From Cordilura impudica (taxonomy: Eukaryota > Arthropoda > Insecta > Diptera > Scathophagidae): 64,000 bases of DNA. Every line of letters begins with the position of its first letter. Within the stretch, counting starts at the first letter, position 1. The stretch spans positions 102,854,585 through 102,918,584 of the forward strand of contig OY821519.1 in the NCBI GenBank assembly GCA_963682025.1, in the 5' to 3' direction. Positions 9,368 to 20,599 of this stretch are shown in pieces. The position numbers and the translations under genes were made by a program. The notes below the pieces were generated by a model that was not told the DNA's origin, made no database searches, and was given only the letters and a program-made list of their open reading frames with translations.

Positions 9368-12300
9368 TAAGAAAATTTTAACCGGCAGAGACATGACATC
9401 CTATACCATGCGTTTAGATACAACTAGTTAGATATAGAAAATAAGCACAAACAAAATTTGCGTGTAATTGTTAATAATTGTTTTTCCTTCGGATATGAAA
9501 AAGTTTATACCGGATATGGGGATTATATCCAAAAATTGTAGCCATCCCGATCGTATTTGGTAAGGTCACTTCTTTTTTGCAAAAACATATACAAACCAAA
9601 TTTGAGAAAAGTCTGTCCAATTTTTTATTTAGTTTTTTTTTTTTAATCAACACTCAGGGGATGCTCCCTACAAATGCAGTACATTGTGTTGATTTCAGGA
9701 AAATTGGTTGTGGGAAGGAGGAAAGACGGAGTAGTGTTTGTGGATATTTGACTTAAATTTTATTAGATTATAACTGTCAGGAAAGACCTCTGCGGGGAGT
9801 TTATTCCACAGCAGCCTAATTCGACTGATAAACGAATTCTCTCTATAATGCGTTGTGCAGTCAACTGGATAATAGACTACAAACGGATGTGATCTACTAG
9901 AGAAGCGGGTAGAGCGAACCGAAACTCGGGCACTTGGTATAATTTCGCTAATCTCAGAAGAACATTTCCCATGGTAATATCTATAGAACAGTGCTACACA
10001 ACCCATATTCCGACGGTGTTCCAATGAATCAATAGAGTTGGATACCCTACTGTCATTGATGAGCGCCAACGCTCTCCTTTGGACACGGTCCAGTAACTCC
10101 AAAATAGACTGACGCCCATGGCCATATATGGGAGCTGTATTCCATTTTCGGTCGGATGTAAGTGGTATAGATTTTAAGGAGATCAGAAGGAGTAAAGTAA
10201 TTTTTACACCGTTTTAGAAAACCAAGCCACTTGAATGCTTCTTTCGACATTTCAAAAACATGCTCGTTCCAACGAACATCACATTGAATTTTCATGCCTA
10301 GAACATCAACAGTATCCGATTCCTCAATACCTATACCACCCATATATATAGGTGGCAGTGTTGATTCCACGGCCCTATGGGTCAACATACAACATTGAGT
10401 CTTTAGCGCATTAAAATCAACCCTCTTCGCTTTACCCCACTCGGATTTTGTTAACAAGTCTTGATTGAGTGTGTCATTCATTGTCTGCCTTTTGCCCCCA
10501 ACCTCCAAGGGGCTTGGCCTACAATTAAAGGAAAATTAATGACAAATGCTGCTGTCATTTACGAAAGAGTAAATAGAATTAAAAGTTTGACCAAGAAGGT
10601 CGTTCAGAAAGATAAGGAAAAGGGAGGGAGAAAGAGCAGAACCTTGGGGTACCCCTGAATTAAGCTGAAACTCATTAGATGAGAGCCAATCAATAACAAC
10701 ACGTATTTTTCGGTCTCTGAGAAAACTCGATATAAATCGAGAGAAGTCATTACCGCCCCCAAATGCAATAAGCTTAGATATCAATGCACCGTGCCACATA
10801 CGATTGAATGCCTTGGAAATATCCAGAGCAACCAATTTACTTTGGCCAAAATTGCGAATGGATTGACTCCAGCGCTCAGAAAGTAGAGCTAACAGGTCTT
10901 CCGTGGAACGATTTCTACGGAAGCCATACTGACGATCATTAATAAGTGAGTTGGCCTCTAGGTAGTTCACAAGATCGAAATTGATCATGCTCTCCATCAC
11001 CTTCGAGAGTGCAGAGCAGATTGCAATTGGACGGTAATTTTCAGGGTTATTAGCCGCACACTTTTTAGGGATTGGTTGGACATTAGCAACCTTCCAACAA
11101 GAGGGAAAGACTCCCGCACGGTACGAAAGGCAGAAAAGGTTGGGCAATGGACTGGCTGGCGTCGAAGAGAACTGTTTCAGCACCAGTGCTGGTATACCAT
11201 CCGGTCTCGTAGACTTATTAATGTTGAGATCCGAAAGAACCTTTTTAACTGCACGTGCTCGAAAGAATATTGTAGGCATAGTACAAGATACACTTTCAAG
11301 TTTGGGCAGAGGTTGATCGCTATCCGGCAAAAACGAGTTGAGCTAAGAGGTTAGCCTTATCAACCGGTTCACTGAATATTTGGTAATTTATTAAGAGAGT
11401 TGGGATAACAGAACTAGCATTGTTCTTTACGTTTTTAACAAATGACCAAAAGCTCTTGCTACCCCGAGAAGCAGAGAGAACTTTAGCACGGAGACGCTGA
11501 TCGTAAAGAAACTTTTGGCGCCTTAGTGTTTTGGCTCATTCAGTTCTCGCCTGTTTGCGTTGCAGTTCAGTGGCGGAATTTTTATTTTCACGCCAATATC
11601 CGAATGCTTCCTCTCTAGATCTGACTGCATCTCTGCAGGTCTGGTTAAACCATAATTTTTGATTTCGTTTAGCCGAAATGTGCTTTGATGAAATCGCATA
11701 CCAAGCACTATTATTTTTTCCACCATTTTCGCAGCAGCATCAACATTTTTATCCAGGAAACAAAGTTTCCAGTTGAAGCTTGAAAAAATCGTTGAGCTCA
11801 GCCCAACGAGCCTTTTCGTAAATAAAAACTAAGCGCTTCACAGCTGGTGATGAAACACTTTGAAGTACAGAGTACGAAAAAGATGCGGAAATGGTGATCC
11901 GAATTACCGAGAGGTGCAAATATTTTCATTTCATACTTATCAAGATGTGAAGTGAGAAAAAGGTCGAAGATCGGGAACCAGCTTCACATGGGGGCATGAC
12001 TAATAATTGCCCTATAGGGTTTATTATTGGACTACTCATAAGTGGATGTAATGAACATACACAAATCCAATTCGAGCAAGATCTATATTATAATTTGGAT
12101 CTTCTGGCAATATAAGTCGATTTCATAGGGGTCATTTGTATGGGAACTGGTTCTGAACAAGAACCGATTTTTACCAATTTTAATAGCGTTCATGCTATAG
12201 AAGCTCATATACTAAATCCCATCAATATATGTTCATATTTGCGTACTGCAGTTTGATTAAAATGTTTACGTGAACACACAGACGGTGGGATGGACATAGC

Positions 12301-12403
12301 TAAATCGACTTACATAGTGATTCTGAGGTCAAATATTTTTTGTGGTTACAAAGATCAGCACAAAGTCATTTTACCCAGACCACATAGTGGTTCGGGTATA
12401 AAT
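9368..12403 (-). mobile_element. HINE-like element, copy 2, split by a LINE
   Basis: The outer parts are 9,368-9,640 (CCTATACCATGCGTTTAGA to CAAATTTGAGAAAAGTCTGT) and 11,962-12,403 (GTCGAAGATCGGG to ACCACATAGTGGTTCGGGTA). Together they form one minus-oriented copy in the order seen in intact copies. The 2.3-kb LINE at 9,641-11,961 sits exactly where the copy is broken, between the ATTTAG and GAAGATCGGG segments that are adjacent elsewhere. The terminal palindrome is missing. Confidence 0.75.
9641..11961 (-). pseudogene. Jockey/CR1-like LINE ORF2 remnant
   Basis: Reading the minus strand from 11,961 there are scraps of the region after the endonuclease (LRRQKFLYDQRLRAKVL). The RT follows: NKSTRPDGIPALVLK, PKKCAANNPENYRPIAI, VALDISKAFNRMWH with the first catalytic Asp, and a SGVPQGSALSPSLFLIFLND stretch. 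The YADD box reads FVNDSS, so a catalytic Asp is lost. After a break near 10,510 come VDVLGMKIQCDVRWNEHVFE, PKMEYSSHIW and WNKLPAEVFPDSYNLIKFK. A T-run at about 9,636-9,648 on the plus strand is the poly-A tail. Frameshifts and stops are present throughout. It lies inside a HINE-like copy and is 5'-truncated. Confidence 0.88.
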
Positions 12404-13619
12404 ATGGTAGTTATCTTTGCAATTTTTTCTGTTGTATAGTGTTATAATCCTCATGTTGTGGCGATAAACTCGGTAATGTTGAAAAATATTTGGAAGAAGT
12501 TAAAAATCAAATTTCTGTTTTCTTAAAAGTAAATATATTGTCATAATTGCAATTGTTAGATACTGTTAAATTTCTGTTCCTGCAATCGACATATCAGTTC
12601 TTCAACTTGGAAATAATTCGCTTGGCGATTTGTTTTTCGGTATATTGTGTACCTTATAATACAAAAGTAAAATAAATGTAGAAAAAATAAAAATTTAGTT
12701 TGCGAAACTTAAAGCTGCTGTGAAATTATATATATTTGTATATATTATATATTTATGTTTAGTATATTTATATATATATATTTATATTTATATATATATA
12801 TACATATGTATAAATGATATTACATTTTGTTTTACATACATTACTATAGATAGTGAGAATAAAATAAAAAATAAATTTTTTTATAGCTACCATTATTTTC
12901 CCAGACATTCCATTCAAAATTAATTTTATTTTTTAGACATGAAATACTTCTAGTATTTTCTATGTTTATTATTATAACTTGCTTTCAACACACATTTATT
13001 TTATGCCGGATGCAATAAAGCGTAGTGAGAACTGTTAATATGTGCATTGCAGGCAATAAAAAATAATTATGTACAAGCAAAACTGCCACGCATAAAGGAT
13101 GTCCGCCCATTTATTTAAAAAAAAAAAAAAAAAAAATTATTAGAGCTCTACTATATCTAAAGTGGAAAACGAAAAGAACAGAATTCATCCGCCCAACAAT
13201 AGTATACACAACATACAGACATATAAACTGTGTTATCCTATTATGATGAAACTTTGCCCTTTTCATTTCGCATATAAATACAAACATAAATGATTGTTTG
13301 CGTTTGAGTGCATGTGGATGGGTATATAGATACTTGTACGATTGTGAGTTTGTAGCAAATAGAAGAAAACCGTTAAAAACAAACATTTATACAATTCAAT
13401 TCGCTTCTACAATTACGCACAAATGTGCGGTAGGTCATGGCAGTAGAAATCATTAACACCGAACATATACAAGTTTACTGAGCCGAAGTAGGACTCTGTA
13501 TAAATCCATCACAAGTACTCTGTTAGGATGCCCCCACTTTCCAGCTGTTCATAATATTTTGGAAAAATTGCATTTGTGTTCTCTTCATTTCTGGCAAATG
13601 ATTAACTTAAGCAGTTTTG
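12404..13619. other. AT-rich DNA with simple repeats, no gene recognised
   Basis: Contains a (TA)n-rich tract at about 12,725-12,805 and a 25-plus base A-run at about 13,111-13,137. Otherwise nothing with recognisable coding or repeat identity. Short open frames here are low complexity. Confidence 0.5.
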
Positions 13620-13931
13620 AAAAAATGGTAACAAAGGGTGTTCCAAAATTCATGCAATAATTAAATTAAGCAGAAAATAAACCGTTTTATTTTCTTTATA
13701 TTGCAATTTTTTATTGCATCATTAAGTACTCAGGATAAGGTTATGTATAGAAAAAACGAATCGGGAAAATGGCTTACACGCCTTCGCTGAGGCATATACG
13801 CAATCTTTTGTTGAATTTCATGCTTCGATGTACGGTTAGTTGTGGTGTATACCTTTAAGTTCATATAACCCCATAAAAGGAACTCCAGCAGCAGTTCTTG
13901 TATTAAGTGGACTTTATGGTCGAGGAAACTA

Positions 13932-14274
13932 ATGCCGTTTTCTTTTCTGACAAAAAATGTCGCCCTTTTTTTGCGCTTTTTTGGAAAAGTGTTTTTTTTT
14001 TATATATTCTAAATTAAGAGCAACCTTGTATTATATATCAATCGATAGGCTGAAAGTATTCAAAAAAGGGGAACAATTGGGAAATATTCTCCCACTATGA
14101 CCTGAAAGAAGTCAATGGCTCGAATTTTTTGTGATTTATGAGGGCTCGACTTTGAGACCTTTAGATTGATATATAAGATAAGTTTGCTCTTAATTCAGAA
14201 TATATAAAAAAATACACTTTTCGAAAAAAGGGCAAAAAAAGGGTGACATTTTTTGTCAGAAAAGAAAACGGCAT
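13932..14274. mobile_element. Fold-back MITE, about 343 bp
   Basis: The left arm begins ATGCCGTTTTCTTTTCTGAC and the right arm ends GTCAGAAAAGAAAACGGCAT, its exact complement. The arms match for about 110 bp with few differences (AAGAGCAACCT versus AAGTTTGCTCTT near the inner ends) around a loop of roughly 120 bp. There is no coding capacity. The flanks at 13,620-13,931 and 14,275-14,408 look like one interrupted older sequence that I do not recognise. Confidence 0.75.
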
Positions 14275-14408
14275 AAGTGATAGAGAGTTTCTTGAAATTT
14301 GCTTGAATTTCACCAACACTCATACGCTCTGGTTTGATATTGACCTTTGAAGGGCCTGAATGAGCAGAGCATGTTTAACATTGGGACTAAGGGAAGCGCT
14401 TCATAAAA

Positions 14409-14762
14409 GTGGAAAAATGCATGCTAAATTATGGGAAAATGCCTGGTAAGTCTATAGGAAATGCATGCCAAATTGTAAAAATGCATGTCAAAATTGGCAA
14501 AATGTTTGCTAAAATTGGGCAAATTTATGGGAAAATGCATGCTAAAAATGGGAATTTTTCTGTTAAAAATGAGAAAAATTTGCATGCTAAATGTGGGGAA
14601 ATTGCATGCTAAATGTAAGGAAATTGCTTGCCGAATTAAGAAAAATGGTTTTCAAAGCTGCAAATAAAAAAAATCTTTCGAAAAAACAAAAACATGCACA
14701 TGACATGCATTTCCTATAGACTTAGCAGGCATTTTCCCATAATTTAGCATGCATTTTCCCAC
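14409..14762. repeat. GCATGCTAAA minisatellite with inverted copy
   Basis: From 14,409 to about 14,640 a unit of roughly 20-25 bp (AAAATGCATGCTAAAATTGGG variants) is repeated about nine times. The first 55 bases (GCATGCTAAATTATGGGAAA ... CTATAGGAAATGCATG) occur again in inverted orientation at about 14,705-14,760. The region can therefore fold into a hairpin with most of the array in the loop. Peptides read from it are low complexity and not genes. Confidence 0.75.
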
Positions 14763-14849
14763 TTCTCTACAGCAAAACCAATTCTCTCGTTTAACATTAT
14801 AACATTGATACAGAAATGTTTTTCCAGTCATTGTAAGATTTAACATTAA

Positions 14850-15560
14850 TATTTGAAGATATAGTTATATGTGGCGATTTTAATTCAAATCCTGTTTCTA
14901 GTTTAATGGAACTTAATCTAAATTAATGCAAATAAATGCGATTATCTTGAAAAAATGAACACCTGTATCCCGTACATTGGGAGGAAGCATGTTGAAATAA
15001 GTTAATTATTACAAAAATCTTGATGTAGTACTTGATGCAAAACTAAGTTTTGAAACACACAACATCATGACGGTAAACTAGGCTGGGGGTGTTTAAGCTT
15101 AAATTAAACGATGGGCTAAGGAATTTATTGATCCCTACATATCGAAGCAATTTTACACGCCACTAGTCAGATCAATTTTTGAACAGGTCCTGTTATTTTG
15201 GATCCTAAATATAATATTTACATTAGCTACATCGAATGTGTTCAGAAACAGTTCCACCTTTTCTGTTTGCTTAGTCTATAATGAAATTATGTTGATCTTC
15301 CTTTATAAATGAGATTAGCATTAATTTAATTACCTAGTCTCACTGGTAGCGCTATATTGAGAATGAGTCTTTCGTGTGTAATAAGATTAATGAAAATGTT
15401 TGTTCTGAGTTCATTCTCAATATAGTAACATTCAATGTTCCTCAGCGAAGGACTCGTCGCTATCAACCACTTTATGCCACGTGCTTCCACACAAATTATA
15501 CTAACGCTGATCCATTATTTATTTATTTATTATGCTTTCTTGTAAAACAGGAAAGATTAT
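14850..15560 (+). pseudogene. LINE endonuclease/RT scraps
   Basis: EDIVICGDFNSNP at about 14,853-14,895 is the GDFN motif of an APE-type LINE endonuclease. After a large internal deletion, KNLDVVLDAKLSFETH (about 15,015-15,060), RWAKEFIDPYISKQFYTPLVR (about 15,110-15,175) and TFNVPQRRTRRYQPL (about 15,425-15,475) are pieces of the C-terminal RT region. Several frames are used. The subfamily seems the same as the relic at 36.0-36.9 kb. Confidence 0.7.
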
Positions 15561-15639
15561 TCTTATAACTAAAGTATAGGATTAAATATTTATATGGGTA
15601 CAATGCGATGATATGAATATAATAAATTTCATATAAAAA

Positions 15640-16250
15640 AATTTTAAAGATTTTACTACGCAAAATAATCAAAAATTTGTTTTTTTAAAAAGTATCGCGT
15701 TGCTGGTTAGTTGATAGGTTTGTGAAAGTGCATGCCAAAAACGAACTGAATAGGAATTATGAGCTTTCTTCCTCTATCAGACTTGGTATGGCAATATTTC
15801 GAATAGATAGCTAGGTTTTTTGTGTAAATTAATTTGTGCATAAACTAAATACTCTAATTTTTAAAAGAATATAAGAATATTTTTAAGAACATAATAAATA
15901 ATGTTATTATATGCAACATTTAGTCGACATTTGCTCGAGTAGTCGCAAATAGCAAACATTTCACAGCCGTATAAAAGTCCAGGAATTAAGTAAGTTTTGG
16001 CTAGTTGAATTCTTACTTTCAAAGGTGTGAAAATTGTGGTAATCGAAGAGACCTCAGTTTAGCGAAAGTTTGCCCAAATACATTATATATATGATTTGAC
16101 CATGTTAGAGAGATGTTAGAGATAATACCTAGATTTATGGCAGATTAAACAATGGAAATCTCTTAACCATTAATTGCAATACAAGAAGCGATGCTTTATT
16201 GTTTAGATCATTTAATTATCATCAAACATTTAGATTTTAATGTGTTTAAA
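15640..16250 (-). pseudogene. LINE RT C-terminal fragment
   Basis: On the minus strand INLGIISNISLTWSNHIYNV and FGQTFAKLRSLRLPQF are followed by pieces like LTFLDFYTAVKCLLFATT. These resemble the thumb and connection region of a LINE RT (LGMTIDTNLTWSxHI, LLxGLLYGCE). There are stops and frameshifts. The orientation is opposite to the neighbouring fragment, so it is a separate insertion. Confidence 0.6.
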
Positions 16251-16562
16251 AAAAGCAAGTTGGCTGTAGCCCTTCTACTGTGATTAACTAAAAAGTCGGA
16301 CTGCTTAAATATAACTACACGTCAGCGGCTTGCATATGGGCATTTCCGCAGAGAGGTCTAAATTTTTTTATATTTAAAACGTTTAAAAAAAAATTTTTCA
16401 GATGTGGTGCGGAAATTTCAGATTTTAATTATACGTTGCTAAAATTTTAATAAATTCATGGCAACCCTAAAAAAATTGCATTTAATTTTTAAACTTTTTT
16501 TTCCCGCTCCATATTGAAACCTTATTTAAAATAAAATATTTGGCAATATTGGCTTCAGTGGC

Positions 16563-16823
16563 TTGCCACAGATGTTGTTTGCCTTTCTGTGTCAAAATAT
16601 GAGAGAAATATTTATGAAAAACGGTAAATTTTGTGCATTCTCTTTTAGTTTTTTTTTTTCATGCGTCCGTATCGCTGAAAGTATAATTGTTCTTGCTGTC
16701 AATAAGTACAGAGCAGACGGGACTGTAAGTTATGATTTAAGTGAAAAGACTGAAAAGGCGCTTGTAATTGATCAAAAAAAACCAATAGGATTGATAGAAA
16801 GATTTTGTGAAATTAACCATTGA
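16563..16823 (+). CDS. Open frame, possible 5' exon of the HGKG-family element
   Basis: An 86-codon frame with a hydrophilic end (VNKYRADGTVSYDLSEKTEK, then ALVIDQKKPIGLIERFCEIN) that looks protein-like rather than low complexity. It lies directly upstream of a HINE-like insertion (16,901-17,714), beyond which the transposase-like gene continues. It may be the first part of that gene. No known domain is recognised. Confidence 0.3.
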   Translation: MPQMLFAFLCQNMREIFMKNGKFCAFSFSFFFSCVRIAESIIVLAVNKYRADGTVSYDLSEKTEKALVIDQKKPIGLIERFCEINH

Positions 16824-16900
16824 ACTTTGGTGATGTCCGTAACGGCAAATTCATGTAATTATATTGTGCATTAATTGTTAGTTTTTAACTTCTACATTTT

Positions 16901-17714
16901 TACACCCTATACCGCTATGTGGTTTGGGTATAATGACTTTGTGGTGCTGTTTGTAACAACCAAAAATATTTGACCTACACCCATCTTTAATTATACCGAT
17001 CGAATCAGAATCACTATCTGATTCGATTTAACGATGTCCGTCCGTCCGTCCGTCCGTCCGTCCGTCCGTCCGTCTGTGTGTCCATGTAAAGCTTGTAATC
17101 AAACTACAGGTCGCAAATATGAATATGTTTTGATGAAATTTGGTATTTCATCTTCTATCGGCCATTGGATGAACGCTATTGAAATTCGTGAGAATCGGTC
17201 CATGTTCAGACCTAGCCCCCATACAAATGTCCCCTATGAAATCAACATATATTGCCATAAGATCCAAATTATCATACGAATCTTAGTCAAATTGGGTTTG
17301 TATGTATATAATACATCCGCTAATCAGTAGTCCAAAAATGAACCCTATTAGACAACTCTTAGTCATAGGCCCCATATAGAGCTGCTTCCCGATCTTCACT
17401 TAAATCTATCAAAAAACAAAAATATTGCACTGATTCTTCTCAAATTTTGCTTGTATATATTTTTGCAAAATACAAGAGACTTTTCCAACCATGGTCAGGA
17501 TGGGTCCATTTTTGGGCTTAGTCCCCATATAGATATTTCATTCGATATGAACTTTTTCATATCTGCAGCCGAAAATATTAATAAAAATCCCACTCAAATT
17601 TGGTTTATGCTTATGTTCTATATCCTGTTAGTTGGGTCTGAGAGGTAGGGTCTCTAAACGCATGGTATAGGGTATCGTATAGTCGGTCTAAACCGACTAT
17701 ATTTTTCTTACTTG
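16901..17714 (+). mobile_element. HINE-like element, copy 3 (near complete)
   Basis: Starts ACACCCTATACCGCTATGTGG, carries a long (GTCC)n run at 17,036-17,073, and ends TGGTATAGGGTATCGTATAG with the hairpin TAGTCGGTCTAAACCGACTA (one mismatch) and TTTTTCTTACTTG. It lies within the HGKG-family element. The 98-residue frame beginning in the (GTCC)n run is an artefact. Confidence 0.8.
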
Positions 17715-17726
17715 TTTTTTTTGAAG

Positions 17727-19358
17727 ATGGAAAAAGATGAAGTAACGACGGAAAGCATTCGGTTCAGAAGATATAGAGATAAATTGGGAAGTAATGAAGC
17801 AGAATGGGTAAAATTTTGCGCAAAGGAGGGCGAAAGAAAAAAATTGTGTCGTCAAAAGCAGGTTCTAAAAGGAAATTTAATAAAAACTAAAATGCTGAAG
17901 GAGAAACATAGGATTCGTCAAAAAAAAAAAATATCGTCATGAAAAAAAAGGCATAAAAAGTACCCAAACATTTGGGAAAGCAATGCACAAATCCGAAAAG
18001 AGTTTACCAAATAACATGGAAAAAAAGTAGCTATTGTAAGAAAGCTATACCACAAATATGTAAAACCAACAAAGGGAGAAACTGATATTGAAAACAAAAT
18101 TTATAACTTCTACGTGCGTGGCGATATAAGTGTACAAGCTCCAAGTAAAAAAGATACAACTATTAGTAACGGAAAAGTGGTTGCCAAGCGTTTTATGATA
18201 ATGACAGTATCCTTATTCAAATATTGGAAAGACAATTTCCTTCGAAAAACGACCGTCGCACGTAAAATTATATCGGAACATGCCTCACAATATGTGTGTT
18301 TGTAAATATCACGCTAATTTTGGTTTCTTATTAGAGACCTGCTCTAAGATAGTTTCATTTTTCCTTCCACTTTTCAGTCATTTATTGAAAAAGTTTTGTG
18401 TAGTAATTTGCAGAAGTCATGCATTGTAAACTCCTGTAAAAATTGTGTTCAAAATATCAATGACGCTTTAATTCCTTTTTAACCAACAAACCTAGACAAA
18501 CTCTTAAAGTGGAAGCAGTGGCAAAATAAAGATGACCGGTTTGTTATACAATATACGGAGGCAACTATAATTGATCTTGTACACGAAATGGAAGCACAAA
18601 TGCCCAACTTTAAACTTCATCATTTCATTAAAAATGTTCAACAATACTCCTTTCTTAGCAAAAAAGAAAATGTTAAAGCGGGTGAAATGATTTTGCAAAT
18701 AGATTTTGCAGAAAACTATCGTCTTGTCCCTCAAAACAAAGTCCAGGATGCGCAATTCAGTTACGCACAGGTCACAATTTTTACATGTGTAGCATGGCTT
18801 GTTGACGAAATCATGTCATTTGCAGTAATAAGTGATAAATTAACTCACACCAAATACGATTCCGTACTCTTCATGACAACCATTATAAATGAAATTAAAA
18901 AGAAGAAACATATTACTAAAATTTCCATATTTTCAGATGAGTGTAGAAGCCAGTTTAAAAACAAATACATTCTTTCGGCTATTCCACAATTTGCCAGAGA
19001 CTTCCAATGTGCAGATTTTGATTGGAATTTTTTTGCCACATCCCATGGCAAGGGTGCAGTTGATGGAATTGGAGCTGTAGTAAAAAGGAAATTTTGGGAT
19101 GTTGCTAGAAATAAAAACACTGTCATATTGGATGCATCATCTTTCTATAACTGTGCCAAACACTATATTACGGGTATAAACTGAATATACAAAAGCGAAG
19201 AAGATATAGAACAGTCTTCACCTTCGCTGACTGAAAAGTGGAGGCATGTCAAAACATTGAAGGGTGTTTCCAAACTGCATCATTTTCTGTATGTTGACGA
19301 CTTCAATATAAGCGCAGCTATAACGTCTACTGCCGAAAAACATTTAATAAAAATTTAA
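17727..19358 (+). pseudogene. Transposase-like protein with DFAEN / SDECRSQFKN / HGKGAVDG motifs
   Basis: The N-terminus is basic and coiled-coil-like (MEKDEVTTESIRFRRYRDKL). A middle region has CKYHANFGFLLE and cysteines in CIVNSCKNC, suggesting zinc binding. The best-preserved stretch, from 18,490, has LQIDFAENYRL (Asp at about 18,702), KISIFSDECRSQFKNKYIL (Asp at about 18,936), and WNFFATSHGKGAVDGIGAVV (HGKGAVDG at about 19,044-19,067). Similar proteins occur as multicopy, unnamed genes in arthropods and cnidarians. Spaced acidic residues suggest an RNase H-like DDE enzyme, but that is inference. Frameshifts occur near 17,920, 18,000 and 18,305; one in-frame TGA is at 19,182-19,184, after which the frame stays open to TAA at 19,356. 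Confidence 0.65.
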
Positions 19359-20074
19359 TTTAGTTTAAAACAAGAAATATGTAACATTCCATAGAATTAA
19401 TATGTAATATTTCAAAATATATAATTTTAGAATATACGTTGTTGAAAAGATTTTGTTAATGTTTGTTTAATAAAAAAAAGTTAATAATCATTTATTTCGT
19501 ATTAAATTTGGGGTACTATACATGGACGGACGGAAAGTAACTTTAAATATATCAACTTCTAGCTTGATCTTAGATGATACTAATAGTATCCTAATGTACA
19601 GAGTACTGTGGGATATAAACATTAAAACCAATTTTTTTGTAACCCTAATTCTGCAGACATTCCCTGCCGTCCGTAACGTGCCGTCCGTAACGCAACAAAA
19701 ATGTAAATATTTCAAAAATATAACGTTTTTGGAAAAAAATGTTAGTCTAGGTTGCATACGCATTGCCTCTTCTTTATATTAACAAAAAATTACATATTGT
19801 TTATATACCACCTTTCGCTAAAAATTTTTGAGTTTTATACTATATCTCAAAAAGAGCGGAAATTTATGACATCCGTAACTCTCACTTTTTTTTATCTATT
19901 TTAATCTAAATGAATAAGCTTGATGAAATTCCTTTAATGCAGTGTTATAGACTTGAAAAGTTCTCCAAATTTGCATATAACAATATTCCTTACATCAATA
20001 CAAACAAAGATGTGGAGAAAAAATTAACGAGATTCATGCCGTCCGTAAAGTAGGAAATGCTCATATGAATTATG
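19359..20074. other. 3' flank of the HGKG-family element with CCGTCCGTAACG motifs
   Basis: The motif CCGTCCGTAACG or GTCCGTAACG recurs at about 19,668, 19,682, 19,870 (variant) and 20,038 (variant). It also occurs upstream of the gene at about 16,835. This suggests both are parts of one element, but a clean terminal inverted repeat was not found. No gene is seen. Confidence 0.4.
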
Positions 20075-20375
20075 CATTGGAGATGTTGTGAAGGCTGATC
20101 ATTAGCATATAAACAAAAAAGCAGAGGCCCTAGGATGGATCCCTGGTGCACCCTTTTCATAATATTTTCGACGTTGTTGAGATTTTATTTTTCAAGTAAA
20201 CGGATTGGGTATGTTCAGATAGGTATGATCGAAGCTGCTTTATAAATGATGAAGAGAAATTAAAAAAATGTTACAACTTATTACATAGCATTAAGTAGTC
20301 GACTGTACCGAAGGCCTTTGAATGGTCGAGTAGGACGAAAAATTAAGTTTATTATCATCCATTAAGGAGAATATG
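20075..20375 (-). pseudogene. LINE RT fragment
   Basis: The minus strand gives LVLLDHSKAFGTVDYLMLCN (first catalytic Asp box, normally DFSKAFDTVDH) and SYLSEHTQSVYLKNK, then a degenerate KGCTRDPS corresponding to KGVPQGS. It is about 100 residues with stops, a jockey/CR1-type remnant. Confidence 0.7.
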
Positions 20376-20479
20376 AATCAATTTAAATAATTTATGTCAA
20401 AAAATATAAATGGCATTAAACATAATATAATATTATACTTGAATTCTTAAATAAAAAGAAAATAAAATAAATAAATAGT

Positions 20480-20590
20480 TTTTTAATATCATTTCCTGTT
20501 CTACTAGATTACTCTGAAGCATTTGATATGGTTGATCATGGAATTCTTTTTATGAAGCTGCAAACTTTATCTAATTTTTCTTTGTGAAAT
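20480..20590 (+). pseudogene. Short LINE RT fragment
   Basis: VLLDYSEAFDMVDHGILFMK is the RT box with the first catalytic Asp, followed by LQTLSNFS and a stop. It follows an AATAAATAAATAG tail at about 20,460, so it is a separate scrap from the minus-strand piece next to it. Confidence 0.65.
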
Positions 20591-20599
20591 AGTTTTGTA

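Noticed and set aside
17034..17330. 98-codon frame starting with SVRPSVRPSVRPS
   Set aside because: The start is a translated (GTCC)n microsatellite and the rest is HINE-like sequence.
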